NCBI GenBank assembly: GCA_030536575.1
Contig: JAUNPS010000001.1
Location: 1 to 64,000 of the forward strand
DNA length: 64,000 nt
Reading direction: 5' to 3'
From: Eubacteriales bacterium
GTDB lineage: Bacteria > Bacillota > Clostridia > Lachnospirales > Lachnospiraceae
A program made the position numbers and the translations under genes. Below, one piece after another: positions 48,690-57,725 of this stretch (within the stretch, counting starts at the first letter, position 1; every line of letters starts with the position of its first letter). The notes beneath the pieces were generated by a model, which saw nothing but the letters and a program-made list of their open reading frames with translations, was not told the DNA's origin and did not search any database.

Positions 48690-49442
48690 TTATTTTCCAT
48701 AAGAATCGTATAATTCTTTTACCTCTTCTTCTGAAAAGGCTCTGCCGTACAAGGCCAATTCGTCAAGCCAGCCCTGGTATTGTACTTTTTCTCTGTCGCC
48801 TTCCAGGTATTGCCGCCCAATCGTCACGGTATCTTCGTTTTCCGTAATCGGAATGCTTTGAAAAGAAGTGTCGTATTCTCCGTTGATATAGATGGATAAT
48901 TTCGAATATTCCGCCTGATAGGTATAGGTCAGCATGTACCATTGACCTGCTTCCAGTTCGGTGATTGTCTGGTATTCCTCATGACCACCGTTTCCGTCCG
49001 ACACCCAAAAGCTCGGATGGTTATAATTCAGATAAAAATCGTAAGGCCCATAATAATCCGTTTCATACTTCGCCAGGATCCCTGCATCGCTCCGCTCTTT
49101 GTTTTCCTCGTCCGTGTTGAGCCAGACGTTAAAGGTAAAATCACCAGGAAGATTGCATTCCTTCCCTACAATGATATAGTCTCCGTTACCATTCAGATAA
49201 ACCGCCGATCCCTTTACTCCTTCGCCAAACGTTCTCCGTCCAAAATTAATGCCCTGCGTATCATCCGCCGCATTCTCGTAATTCTCCTCAAACGAAAACG
49301 CCATCATCAGCGACTCATCCGAAATGCCGTCCTGCGCTTCCCCGATAATCTGCACCCCTTCTTCCGCGAATGCGGCGCACGGCGCCATCAGCATACCAAT
49401 CGCCAGTGCCGTTTTCCAAACCATCTTCTTAACTCTTCTCAT
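48690..49442 (-). CDS. Secreted LamG/concanavalin-like protein
   Basis: The 250-residue product has a signal peptide cut near CAAFA-EEG, the motif VQIIGE and then a LamG-type jelly roll that fills the protein: LMMAFSFEENYENAADD, GSAVYLNGNGDYIIVG, DFTFNVWLNTD, WYMLTYTYQAEYSKLSIYING, VTIGRQYLEGDREKVQYQGWLDEL. The WLDEL-YGRAFSEEEV end is typical for LamG_3 domains. These bind carbohydrates or proteins. It is the seventh gene of the operon. Confidence 0.85.
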   Translation of the reverse strand: MRRVKKMVWKTALAIGMLMAPCAAFAEEGVQIIGEAQDGISDESLMMAFSFEENYENAADDTQGINFGRRTFGEGVKGSAVYLNGNGDYIIVGKECNLPGDFTFNVWLNTDEENKERSDAGILAKYETDYYGPYDFYLNYNHPSFWVSDGNGGHEEYQTITELEAGQWYMLTYTYQAEYSKLSIYINGEYDTSFQSIPITENEDTVTIGRQYLEGDREKVQYQGWLDELALYGRAFSEEEVKELYDSYGK

Positions 49443-49463
49443 TCCCGTTCCTCCTTTTCCGGC

Positions 49464-50708
49464 TCAACGCGCATATTTTTCCCGAAGCCTGGAAAGCTCC
49501 TGCATATATTCCTCCCGCGTAAGCACCCCTTCGTTATAATCCTCCGTCAAAAGGTTCCTCGCCCGTTTGTATTCCTGGTTCCGCTTCTCCTCCGCCAACT
49601 GAGCAGCGCCGTCATTCTTTAAAATCGCCTTCATCCCATCCACAGCCGCCGCGGCATTCACCCCGGAATTCCCCGGAATTTTCCCTCCCATCTCCGGGAA
49701 GATCCCGCCTGACAGGAAGATTTCTCCGGTGGCCGCATCCGTATTCGCCGCAATGTTTTCGACCACTTTAAACGCCATTTTCTCCTTTTCCGTGATTCCC
49801 AGCGCCGCGTTCGTCGCCGCCTGAACCTGCCCTTCCTCCGCCTTCAGCGTATTGGACGCCCTCCCGGAAACGATCGTCTCATAAGCCGCCGTATCCGCCT
49901 GGATCTGCCGCACCTTCGCCTCATTCTGCGCCTTGAGCTGGTCAATCGTTCCCCGGCTCAGCACATTTTCATGATCCCGCTCATTTTTCATCCGATCCTG
50001 AAGCCGCTCTTCGGTGTTCTCCTTCAGGATCTTACGAATTTTTTCAATGTCATCGTCATTCACCGGAATCCGGTCAATGTAAAATTTCTCCAATATCAGG
50101 CCGTAGTCCCGGAATTCCTCCGCCAAAATACTCTTCAGCCCATCGGCTAAACGCTTCGTCTCCCTTGAGAATTCCATACAGCTGAGATTACTGGCCGAAA
50201 GCACATTGCTCAAATGATTCCCGATATTCCCGGCAAGCACGCCCCGGAAAAACCCGTCCATCTTCCCCCTGGTAAAGGACTCCTGCATCCCGACCATCTT
50301 TTCCAGAAGCTTCCGGCTGTTTCCAATGCGGACATGCATCGTCCCTCCGGCTCCGACCCGGATCGGCACATGGTAAACCGGATCCATCATCTCCACACTT
50401 TCCCTGGTTCCCCAGGAAATGGGCCGCGCCACCGCCATATTAAAGAAATAAACTTCTCCCGTGGTGGCCGTTTTCCCGCCGCTTAAAAATCCCTGAATTT
50501 TCCGGAATCCCGGCAGATTTTTCGATTTCAGAATATGCGTGCCGGACTCCATCGTGTCGCTCATCACGCCGCCGCTTATGTAAATGGCCTCCTGCGACGG
50601 GCGCACCACGACCTTCGAATTATTGTTAAAATTTACAATATCGGATTTCCAGACAAGATCCTCCGCTGTCCCTCCGTATTCCAGCACATCCGTAATATGC
50701 AATGCCAT
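49464..50708 (-). CDS. SPFH-domain protein, YdjI-like
   Basis: The 414-residue product has an SPFH/band-7-type domain (about 20-250: VVVRPSQEAIYISGGVMSD, MDPVYHVPIRVGAGGTMHVRI, YGLILEKFYIDRIPVNDDD), a coiled-coil part (EERLQDRMKNERDHENVLSRG) and a C-terminal SHOCT-like segment (RARNLLTEDYNEGVLTREEYMQELSRL). B. subtilis YdjI belongs to this group and is encoded with PspA, an ESCRT-III superfamily protein. Its presence behind ESCRT-III- and Vps4-like genes is thus telling. It has no membrane helix and should be peripheral. Confidence 0.88.
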   Translation of the reverse strand: MALHITDVLEYGGTAEDLVWKSDIVNFNNNSKVVVRPSQEAIYISGGVMSDTMESGTHILKSKNLPGFRKIQGFLSGGKTATTGEVYFFNMAVARPISWGTRESVEMMDPVYHVPIRVGAGGTMHVRIGNSRKLLEKMVGMQESFTRGKMDGFFRGVLAGNIGNHLSNVLSASNLSCMEFSRETKRLADGLKSILAEEFRDYGLILEKFYIDRIPVNDDDIEKIRKILKENTEERLQDRMKNERDHENVLSRGTIDQLKAQNEAKVRQIQADTAAYETIVSGRASNTLKAEEGQVQAATNAALGITEKEKMAFKVVENIAANTDAATGEIFLSGGIFPEMGGKIPGNSGVNAAAAVDGMKAILKNDGAAQLAEEKRNQEYKRARNLLTEDYNEGVLTREEYMQELSRLREKYAR

Positions 50709-50726
50709 AGCCGCTCTCCTTTTCCT

Positions 50727-53700
50727 CTACTCTGCTTTTTCCAGTCCCAGCGTATACCATGCGCTGTCCCAGCCGTCTTTGCTTTCCGCCTGAAGCACAT
50801 ACGTCCCGGCCGGAATCTGAAGGAGATAGCTCTTCGCTCCCTCCTCAGCCGCAAACGTCTCGCTCCAAAGCGTTCCCTCCTGGTCAGCCAGACAAAGCGT
50901 CAGAAGCATGCTTCCTTCCCCTCCGTCCGCCGCCCCGCAGGTCAGGCGCACCGTCGTCTGCTCTTCCAATACCACCGAGAAACGGTCGATATCGTCCTCC
51001 GAACCGAAGGAACCATACCGCGTCTGTCCGAATGCCAACGCGGTCGGCTGTTCCTCATTCGGCTCGCATTCCCCGTTCGCGTCCTGCTCGAAATCCATCG
51101 TCAGCCGGTAAACCCCTTTCAGCTCCTGCCGCCCCTCGCTCAACTGCACAAGGTAGGTTCCCGCATCCAGCCAGAGCTTTCCGCTCTCTAAAAGCTGTGC
51201 ATTGCCCTTCGCGGCATTGCTCCATAAAACATTCAGCGCTTCATCCGCAAGGGTAATCTGGCAGACAGAAGACGCGGAAGACTGTTCTTCAAATTCCAGC
51301 CGCAAAGTCACGCTTCCCGGCTCCCCTAAGGTAAACGTATAATTGTCTACATCCTGCTCCTGTCCCTGTGCCACGGACAGCAGGCTCCCGTACACGGTAC
51401 TGCCCGGCTCGATAGCTGCTGCCTCCTTCAAAAGGTCATTGGGCTCCGCTTCCGCAAGAACTGCTTCTTCGGATATGTATACCGTATATCCATTCTGATT
51501 CCAAGTCGGATTTTCGACTTTCAGCCGGTAGGTTCCCTGGGGCAAAATCACCGGTTCTGAAGAAAGCGCACCGTCTTTTCCTGCGGCTGTCCCATTCCAG
51601 AGTTCCGTTCCGTCTTCCGAAAGGAGCAATGCCGTATAAGTCTCTTTTTCACTCTCTGTCGCCGGGAAGTTCAGGCTGACCCCGATCAGTCCCGCCCCTT
51701 CCAGCGTAAAGGAATAGTAATCTACGTCTCCCTTTACGGCCGAATCCGCCTGAATCACCTGATTCGTGGAAATCGGCGTGGCGGTTTCCGCCGTATTGTT
51801 CGGTTCGGCTTCGCAGTCCGCGGCCGTCTCCGTATGGATTTCCAGGCAATAGCCCGCGCCCGTCCAGGTGTCGCCCGCTTCGACCTGCACCAGATAGCTT
51901 CCGGCGGCCAGATACGTTGCTTCCGTCGTTTCGCCCTGCGCCAGCGTGCTCTGCCTGAGAAGCTGGTAAGAATCGCCGTCCGCCAGCTTCACGGAAAAAC
52001 TCTGGGCTTCCTCCGAGCTGATTCCAATCGAAACCGCCGCCTGCTCTTCCAGCGTAAACGCGTAAATATCAATGTCTTCCTGTTCGGACAGCACCGCCTG
52101 AATTTCCGTATTCGCCGGAACCGTGCTCGCCTGCGCCACTGTATCATTCGGCTCATGCTCCGTCTCAAGCCCTGCTTCGGCCTGAAGTTTCAGCGTATAG
52201 TCACCGAAATCTTCTTTTCCTGCTGTCACGCTTAACTGGTAAACACCCGCATCCAGGAAGAGTTCTCTGGACTGCTGCGTCGCCGCCGATGCTTTCAGAC
52301 TGTAGCAAAACAGCGGCTCATCCGGATTTTCTTTTTCATTTAAAACAATCTGGTAGGCCACTTTCGTACCGTCCGCGTCTCCGGACTGCCAGAATAACGT
52401 TACCTTCGCATCATAGGGAAGAAGAATTTCATAGGTTCGGTTCTCTCCGGTTTCCTGGAGCGTATCCTGAACCTGCGTATTTAAGCAGAGCAATGGCAAT
52501 TCTCCGCCTTCTTCCGTCCACTCGTCCGTCTGCATCGGCGTCCGGGACGCACCGCAGAGCCGCCAGATGCCTTCCGCATCCTCCTCCAGCGCAAAATACC
52601 TGACCGCCGCTGTCCCATCTTCCGCTTCATATTCCGCACGAACCAGCTCCTGTCCGTCCTCCGCCCAGTAAGCGCTGCAGCTCATCTGGAGCGGGAACAC
52701 CGGCTTCGGAAGCGTTTCCAGTGCCTCGTAGGCCATCCAGCTATCCGCCTCCGACTGGGTTGTCAGCAATGCGAATTCTTCCCACAGCTCCAGCGCACAG
52801 GCTTCCATTGCCTGCGTCATCGCATCCTGAACCGATTCCGGAAGCGGGTAATCCTCCTCCGGCCAGGAAATTTCCTGGCATACGGCCTGGTCTGTCTGGA
52901 CGCCGATTTCATACAAATTCTTCTGATACCGCGGAATGCTTCCCTCTAAGAGACAGTCATACGAAATCACAAAATCCGTCCTGGAAAAATGAACCGCTTC
53001 GCTCTCGGTGAATTGCCGCACCAGAGTTCCGCCCTGGATCTGATAAACGGTAAATGCGGTCTGCGCTTCATTTTCCGCCAGAATATAGAACTGCTCCCTT
53101 TCCATGATTTCGATTTTCGAAAAACCGCTTTCTTCCTGGATGCTGCACGTCACCTGCTCCGCGGACACATGGTAATCTGCCAGGCAACCGTCCCCGTTCA
53201 ATCCGATTAAATCCGGCCATCCGTCTCCATCCCAGTCCGCAAAGGCCGTGCTTTTCAGGCCTTCCGTCCCTGCTTTTTCTTCTAATGCAGCGCGGTAAAG
53301 CGACTGCACGTCAATCGTTTCCGGTAAAATCCCCTGTTCCGCGCCCCATAAGAACAGCATCAGCCGGTCTTCGGTCAGCGCGGCCGTACTTCCATCTAAA
53401 ATCTGCGCCAGTTCCTCGGTCAGCAGGGCTTTCTGACTCTGGTATTCTTCCGGTTCGTCTTCGTATTCCTTTAACAGGCTGTTCCAAAGCTCCATGCGCG
53501 TCCGGCCTACCGGGAAATAGCTGACCGCTTCGCCCAGCGCCTCTTTCAGATCCGCGCCTTCCTCTTTCGCCTGCGCAAACCATTCGAGGCACTGTTCGTC
53601 GCACCAGGACGCCAGTGAAAGGGCATATTCCATACAAAGGGTTCCGGCATAGGCCGAAATTTCTTCTTCCATCTCATAGGCGGAAAAAGAACTGCTTTCT

Positions 53701-54944
53701 TCTTCACAGAACGCTCTCCAGAGCGCGATTCCCTGTTCCGGATCTTCCTCTGCCGCACAGCTGCGCTGCATCGTCTCCACATAGAAACGGAAGGTTTCTT
53801 CCACCGGGCTTAACTGGAAACCGTCCTTGGCATCCTGTATGGCGGAATCATAGTCCCCTTCTGCTTCGTGGGCCGCGGCACATTGCTGATAAGCGGTAAC
53901 GCTTGCTTCCCGCGCCGTGGAATCCGGGCGTTCGGAAAGGGCAGCTAAGTTACACTGAAGGGCGCATTCCGGGTCACTTTCCAGCAGGCGGCTTCCGAAT
54001 GCGAGCAGGCAGTCCGCCAGCGACGCGCGATCCATTGCAGCCGCCTCATTCCCGCTCTCCGTCATCTGAAACAACTCCGCGCTGCCGTCCGTCCGTAAAA
54101 CGGCCAGTTCTCCGTCCTCTGTCACATACCAGTCGATCAGATCTTCTTTCCCTGCCAGCTCTAAATGGGCTTCCAATGCCAGCGTTTCCGCATCCAGACT
54201 TCCTTCGGCATCAAAAACGTCCTGCTGTGCAAGCAGCGAAAGCAGTGTCTCCGGAGAAATCCCATTGGCCTGCCAGTCCGCGGCGGCTTCCGTCAGGGCT
54301 GTTTTCAGGAGGCTTGCCAGTTTTTCGCCATTTTCTTCTTCCAGGGTCATCACGCTTTCCAGCGCATTGTCCGGATCCCCTTTCTGGAGGGCGAGCAATG
54401 CATTGCATAAAACGGCCTGATTCCGGCTGTCCTGATAGTTTCCGCCAGCCTCAAATTCTTCCAGCGCGCCCGCGTAGTCGCCCTGCGCATACAGGGCTTC
54501 CGCTTTCTCATAATGCTTCGACGGGAACCATGAAACGGTCAGGTAGGCAAACACGGCTCCGGCCGCCGCGAGCAGCACAATAAGCGCAAGAAATTCCTTC
54601 TTCCGCCGCGCCCCTTTTTTCAGCTTCGCGGCCGCTCTCCGGCATTCTTCCGCTTTTTTCTGCGCGTCCCGGAAATCGCCAAGCCTGGAAAATTCCGTGA
54701 TCGCTTTCTGATAATTCTCCCAGGATTTCTTCTCATTTGCACGCGCGGCATATCCGGAAGCCCTTTCATAGACTTCCTCTTTTCGTTTTTCTTCTTTTAG
54801 TTCTTCGATCAGACGGTTCTGCGCGGCTTTTTCGCCTTCCAGCCCTTTCCATTCGCCGCAGGCGTCGCAGTAGCCCACCACGCAAGTCCCTTTGGTCTGA
54901 ATTTTCAGATTACTCTTTCCGCAAGTCGGACACCGATAACCCAT
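50727..54944 (-). CDS. Giant zinc-ribbon, membrane, TPR and PPC-repeat protein
   Basis: The 1405-residue product starts with a zinc ribbon (C5, C8, C26, C29), a helical TPR-like stretch, and one membrane helix at about 117-139 after a basic segment (KKGARRKKEF). Outside follow TPR-like repeats (YEKAEALYAQGDYAGALEEF), a long acidic region with an integrin-like segment (FADWDGDGWPDLIGLNGDG), and, from about residue 900, four pre-peptidase C-terminal domains starting HEPNDTVAQA, AEPNNTAETA, AEPNDLLKEA, CEPNEEQPTA plus a related domain before them. It seems to link the cytoplasmic membrane-remodelling proteins with the outside. No catalytic domain is found. Confidence 0.85.
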   Translation of the reverse strand: MGYRCPTCGKSNLKIQTKGTCVVGYCDACGEWKGLEGEKAAQNRLIEELKEEKRKEEVYERASGYAARANEKKSWENYQKAITEFSRLGDFRDAQKKAEECRRAAAKLKKGARRKKEFLALIVLLAAAGAVFAYLTVSWFPSKHYEKAEALYAQGDYAGALEEFEAGGNYQDSRNQAVLCNALLALQKGDPDNALESVMTLEEENGEKLASLLKTALTEAAADWQANGISPETLLSLLAQQDVFDAEGSLDAETLALEAHLELAGKEDLIDWYVTEDGELAVLRTDGSAELFQMTESGNEAAAMDRASLADCLLAFGSRLLESDPECALQCNLAALSERPDSTAREASVTAYQQCAAAHEAEGDYDSAIQDAKDGFQLSPVEETFRFYVETMQRSCAAEEDPEQGIALWRAFCEEESSSFSAYEMEEEISAYAGTLCMEYALSLASWCDEQCLEWFAQAKEEGADLKEALGEAVSYFPVGRTRMELWNSLLKEYEDEPEEYQSQKALLTEELAQILDGSTAALTEDRLMLFLWGAEQGILPETIDVQSLYRAALEEKAGTEGLKSTAFADWDGDGWPDLIGLNGDGCLADYHVSAEQVTCSIQEESGFSKIEIMEREQFYILAENEAQTAFTVYQIQGGTLVRQFTESEAVHFSRTDFVISYDCLLEGSIPRYQKNLYEIGVQTDQAVCQEISWPEEDYPLPESVQDAMTQAMEACALELWEEFALLTTQSEADSWMAYEALETLPKPVFPLQMSCSAYWAEDGQELVRAEYEAEDGTAAVRYFALEEDAEGIWRLCGASRTPMQTDEWTEEGGELPLLCLNTQVQDTLQETGENRTYEILLPYDAKVTLFWQSGDADGTKVAYQIVLNEKENPDEPLFCYSLKASAATQQSRELFLDAGVYQLSVTAGKEDFGDYTLKLQAEAGLETEHEPNDTVAQASTVPANTEIQAVLSEQEDIDIYAFTLEEQAAVSIGISSEEAQSFSVKLADGDSYQLLRQSTLAQGETTEATYLAAGSYLVQVEAGDTWTGAGYCLEIHTETAADCEAEPNNTAETATPISTNQVIQADSAVKGDVDYYSFTLEGAGLIGVSLNFPATESEKETYTALLLSEDGTELWNGTAAGKDGALSSEPVILPQGTYRLKVENPTWNQNGYTVYISEEAVLAEAEPNDLLKEAAAIEPGSTVYGSLLSVAQGQEQDVDNYTFTLGEPGSVTLRLEFEEQSSASSVCQITLADEALNVLWSNAAKGNAQLLESGKLWLDAGTYLVQLSEGRQELKGVYRLTMDFEQDANGECEPNEEQPTALAFGQTRYGSFGSEDDIDRFSVVLEEQTTVRLTCGAADGGEGSMLLTLCLADQEGTLWSETFAAEEGAKSYLLQIPAGTYVLQAESKDGWDSAWYTLGLEKAE

Positions 54945-54980
54945 GCTTTCCCTCCCTCACGCCTGTTTCCTTTTCTGCTG

Positions 54981-56153
54981 TCAATGCTGCTGAGACTGCT
55001 CCCAGCGCCGGATCGCATCCAGGTCGCTTTTCTGTACGGAGGAATGAAAATTCTCCAGGGCGTCGTCCAGATCCTCCCGTCTGACGGCTCCGTTTTCCTG
55101 ATGGTTCGCAATCGCATAGCGGACTGCGTTTTCTTTAATGCGCCCGCAAAGCGCGTTAATGTCCGCGGCATTGCACCCTTCGGACACCTCCGCGATACGC
55201 TCCGCAAGTTTTTCCTCCTCGCAGGGAACCGACGCGAAGGCCTTTTTTGCCAGGAAAAGCCTGGCCTCATAGTCGGGCAGGCCCACATAGATTTTCTGGG
55301 TCAGGCGCGGCGGCCGCAGAAATGCGCTGTCCAGATCCCAGGGGCGGTTCGTCGCCGCCACGATCAGCAAATCTTTTTCTTCGTCATTCCGAAACCCGTC
55401 CATCTGGCCGAGAAGCTCCGGAACCAGCCGGTTCATCACCGTGGAATGCCCGCCGCGTTTGGCCGCCAGGGCTTCGAATTCGTCGAAAAAGATAATCGCG
55501 CGTTCATGCTGCCTGGCGGTTTCGAATAGACTGCGTATATTTTTTTCGGCTTCGCCGAAGTATTTTCCTACAATGTCGGAGCAGAATACCGGGTAAAACG
55601 CCGCCTGGATTTCCGTCGCAATGGCTTTCGCGATCATCGTTTTTCCCGTTCCCGGAGGGCCGTAAAGCAGGATTCCGCCCTTGGCCTCATAACGGAAACG
55701 CGCGTACACCTCCGGATACTTTCTTGGAAGAATGAGCCGCATTTGAATGCTTTCTTTCACATCCGCAAGCCCTGCGATATCATCAAAGGAAACGCCGGGG
55801 CTTTCGGTGCTCTGCCAGACCTTAACCCCTTCTTCGTCTTCGCCGCTTTTCTCTTTTGAAATGTTTGCGCGCCTTCCCTGACCGGATGAGGCCGCGGATG
55901 TGCCTTCTGTCCTGCGCGGCTTGGGTGCTGGCGTCTCCGGAATGCTCTCCGCCAGACGCATCAGCTTCTGGGCGCGCCGCACCAGCGCTTCTTTCATTTC
56001 GCCGTCGGTTTCTTTCGCGCTGCGCAGAAGGGCTTCGGCCGAGTGAAAATACATTTTCCGGGCTTCGTCCATGCGTCCCGCCGCATAGGCGTCTTTGGCC
56101 TGCCGAAAATAGGTTTCGTAGATCTGATACGAAAATCCCTGATTGTCTTTCAT
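54981..56153 (-). CDS. Vps4-like AAA ATPase with N-terminal MIT-like domain
   Basis: Residues 8-71 form a three-helix segment with the MIT pattern (FRQAKDAYAAGRMDEARKMY, AQKLMRLAESI). A charged linker leads to one AAA module of the Vps4/katanin group: VSFDDIAGLADVKESIQ, Walker A GPPGTGKT (165-172), pore loop KYFG (197-200), Walker B IIFFDEFEAL (D224, E225), sensor 1 ATNR, and Arg residues in FLRPPRL. The PWDLDSA-YVGLPD pattern is especially Vps4-like. In eukaryotes and Cdv archaea such ATPases disassemble ESCRT-III polymers through MIT binding. Two ESCRT-III-like proteins are encoded directly upstream (4 bp gap). Confidence 0.88.
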   Translation of the reverse strand: MKDNQGFSYQIYETYFRQAKDAYAAGRMDEARKMYFHSAEALLRSAKETDGEMKEALVRRAQKLMRLAESIPETPAPKPRRTEGTSAASSGQGRRANISKEKSGEDEEGVKVWQSTESPGVSFDDIAGLADVKESIQMRLILPRKYPEVYARFRYEAKGGILLYGPPGTGKTMIAKAIATEIQAAFYPVFCSDIVGKYFGEAEKNIRSLFETARQHERAIIFFDEFEALAAKRGGHSTVMNRLVPELLGQMDGFRNDEEKDLLIVAATNRPWDLDSAFLRPPRLTQKIYVGLPDYEARLFLAKKAFASVPCEEEKLAERIAEVSEGCNAADINALCGRIKENAVRYAIANHQENGAVRREDLDDALENFHSSVQKSDLDAIRRWEQSQQH

Positions 56154-56157
56154 CCTC

Positions 56158-56745
56158 TTACTCCTTCATCGTCGCGCTTTTCTTTTCGATCTGCGCCAGC
56201 AGGCTGTCGATTTCCGAATCCATCACGTCTACTTTGGCGGCTCCGGTCGCGTCGATCAAGGCTTCGATCTCTGCGTCCAGCTCTTCCGCGTCCTGGGAGT
56301 CCGCGAAGGACATGCCCGCATCTTCCATAAAGCTTTCAAGCTGATCCATCGCCGCTTCGGCTGCCATCATGCCTTTTTCAAAAGCCAGTTGGTTATTCGC
56401 AAAATTCGCCGTTTTATTCACTTGGGTCAGTTCTTTCCCCACATTTCCCATAATTTTTACAAAATTCGATGAAAGGGTGGTCAGGTCGCGCATGCTCTCG
56501 GTCATCTGGATCTGCAGGATCATGGCTTTGCAGCGTTTCTGGTAGGACAGGATCATTTTCAGGCCGCTGACCGCTACCTGGTACTGCTGGGTGATGCCCT
56601 GCTCTTTCGCGGTCTGGGCGTGTTCGATCATTTCTTTTTTCTTTTTTTCCAGGGTGCGGTCGTATTTTTTCAGGTTATTGATCCCCTGTTTGATGGCCAG
56701 CCTGGCTTCCATTTCTTTTTCGGCTTTTGACTTAAATAATTTCAT
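56158..56745 (-). CDS. ESCRT-III (Snf7/CHMP)-like protein 1
   Basis: The 195-residue product has the ESCRT-III layout: MKLFKSKAEKE start, a long basic helix (about 8-44), a loop at KEQGITQQYQ, a second long helix (50-86), and weaker helices (118-142, 152-166) with an acidic C-terminal third. It resembles CHMP2-type proteins in charge swing, length and the DQLESFMEDAGM segment. The last helix (SEIDSLLAQIEKK) looks like a MIT-interacting motif. A PspA/Vipp1 protein would be longer with a different N-terminal amphipathic helix. It overlaps the second ESCRT-III-like gene by 14 nt. Membrane polymer formation is inferred. Confidence 0.78.
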   Translation of the reverse strand: MKLFKSKAEKEMEARLAIKQGINNLKKYDRTLEKKKKEMIEHAQTAKEQGITQQYQVAVSGLKMILSYQKRCKAMILQIQMTESMRDLTTLSSNFVKIMGNVGKELTQVNKTANFANNQLAFEKGMMAAEAAMDQLESFMEDAGMSFADSQDAEELDAEIEALIDATGAAKVDVMDSEIDSLLAQIEKKSATMKE

Positions 56746-57694
56746 GCAGACTCACATCCTCCCCTGTCTCCTGCTGCGGTTCGCCGCTTTCTTCCGCAGG
56801 CTCCGAACCGGTTTCTTCCTTTTTTTGCCGGGCTTCTGCCTGACTTTGGTTAAGCGCTTCCTGCTGCATCTGTTCGAAAAGATCCATGCCCTGGCTTTCG
56901 TCGGCTTCCTGTACGAAAGCGTCCTGCACTCTTTGATTTCCTTTTTTGAGGATCTCGTCCATATCCTGGATTCGTTCTTTGGTATCTTCCGCGCCCTGCG
57001 CTATCTGCTCCATCAGCAGTTCTGCCTGGGCGGTTTCCGGCATCAGGGCCTGGAGGTCGAGCGTGATCCGGCCGTTATCCAACATGGTCTGATACTGGGT
57101 ATTATTCTGAAGGACGGCCGAGAACTGTTTCATCTGGCCTTCCAAAATTTTCATCTTTGACTGTTTTTCTTTTGCCTCTGCGAGAAGCTGCGCGTAGCGT
57201 GGATTTTTCTTATCCATCTTCACGCTTTCCGCCGCCAGCGTCTGAAGCTCCTGATAGCACTGTTCCCACTGGTCGGAAAGCCTGGAAAGCCGTTCCTTGA
57301 TTTCTCCAATGTTGTCCTCTGCCTGCTTCAGTTGGCGTTCGATCTGCTCGTGGCGGACGTCTTCCTGGCTTTTCTTTGGTTTAAACAGTTTTTTCAGTCG
57401 TTCCATAACGCTTCTACTCCCTCCCGGCTTCTGTTTCCATTCTTTTGCGGACGCCTCCAGCCGTTTTGCCTCCAGCCTGGCGGTGGAAAGGCGGCCCTGG
57501 CGCAATGCTTCCTGTAAGTTCTGCGCTGTCTCCAGCATCTGTCTTTGCATCGCAGGATTCCGGCTTTTCGCTTCTCTCAGCAAAGCCAGGGTATTTCGCA
57601 GAGACTGCCGGATTTCCGGATCTTCATTTCCGTCTCCGCAAAGTTCCAGTTTTACCCGAAGCTCTCTCTGCATTTCTTCCGTTTTCCTGCTCAT
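56732..57694 (-). CDS. ESCRT-III-like protein 2 with extra N-terminal helical domain
   Basis: The 320-residue product is almost wholly helical. Residues 1-90 form a helical domain (EEMQRELRVKLEL, LQEALRQGRLSTARLEAKRL). A second start-like segment, MERLKKLFKPKKSQED (97-112), opens a Snf7-like core with long coiled coils to about 290 (EQIERQLKQAEDNIGEIKER, RIQDMDEILKKGN), followed by an acidic tail ending VSLHEII. The basic-to-acidic swing fits ESCRT-III, and the extra N-domain recalls CHMP7-like fusions in layout only. The tail may bind the MIT domain. It lies between the membrane protein and ESCRT-III-like protein 1. Confidence 0.7.
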   Translation of the reverse strand: MSRKTEEMQRELRVKLELCGDGNEDPEIRQSLRNTLALLREAKSRNPAMQRQMLETAQNLQEALRQGRLSTARLEAKRLEASAKEWKQKPGGSRSVMERLKKLFKPKKSQEDVRHEQIERQLKQAEDNIGEIKERLSRLSDQWEQCYQELQTLAAESVKMDKKNPRYAQLLAEAKEKQSKMKILEGQMKQFSAVLQNNTQYQTMLDNGRITLDLQALMPETAQAELLMEQIAQGAEDTKERIQDMDEILKKGNQRVQDAFVQEADESQGMDLFEQMQQEALNQSQAEARQKKEETGSEPAEESGEPQQETGEDVSLHEII

Positions 57695-57725
57695 GTTCTC
57701 CCTCTGCTTTCCGAAGCTGGCTTTT

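Noticed and set aside
56158-56745. PspA/Vipp1 annotation for the coiled-coil protein
   Set aside because: The protein is shorter, lacks a PspA-like N-terminal amphipathic helix, has an acidic C-terminal third with a MIM-like end, and is paired with a MIT-AAA ATPase. PspA remains the closest bacterial alternative.
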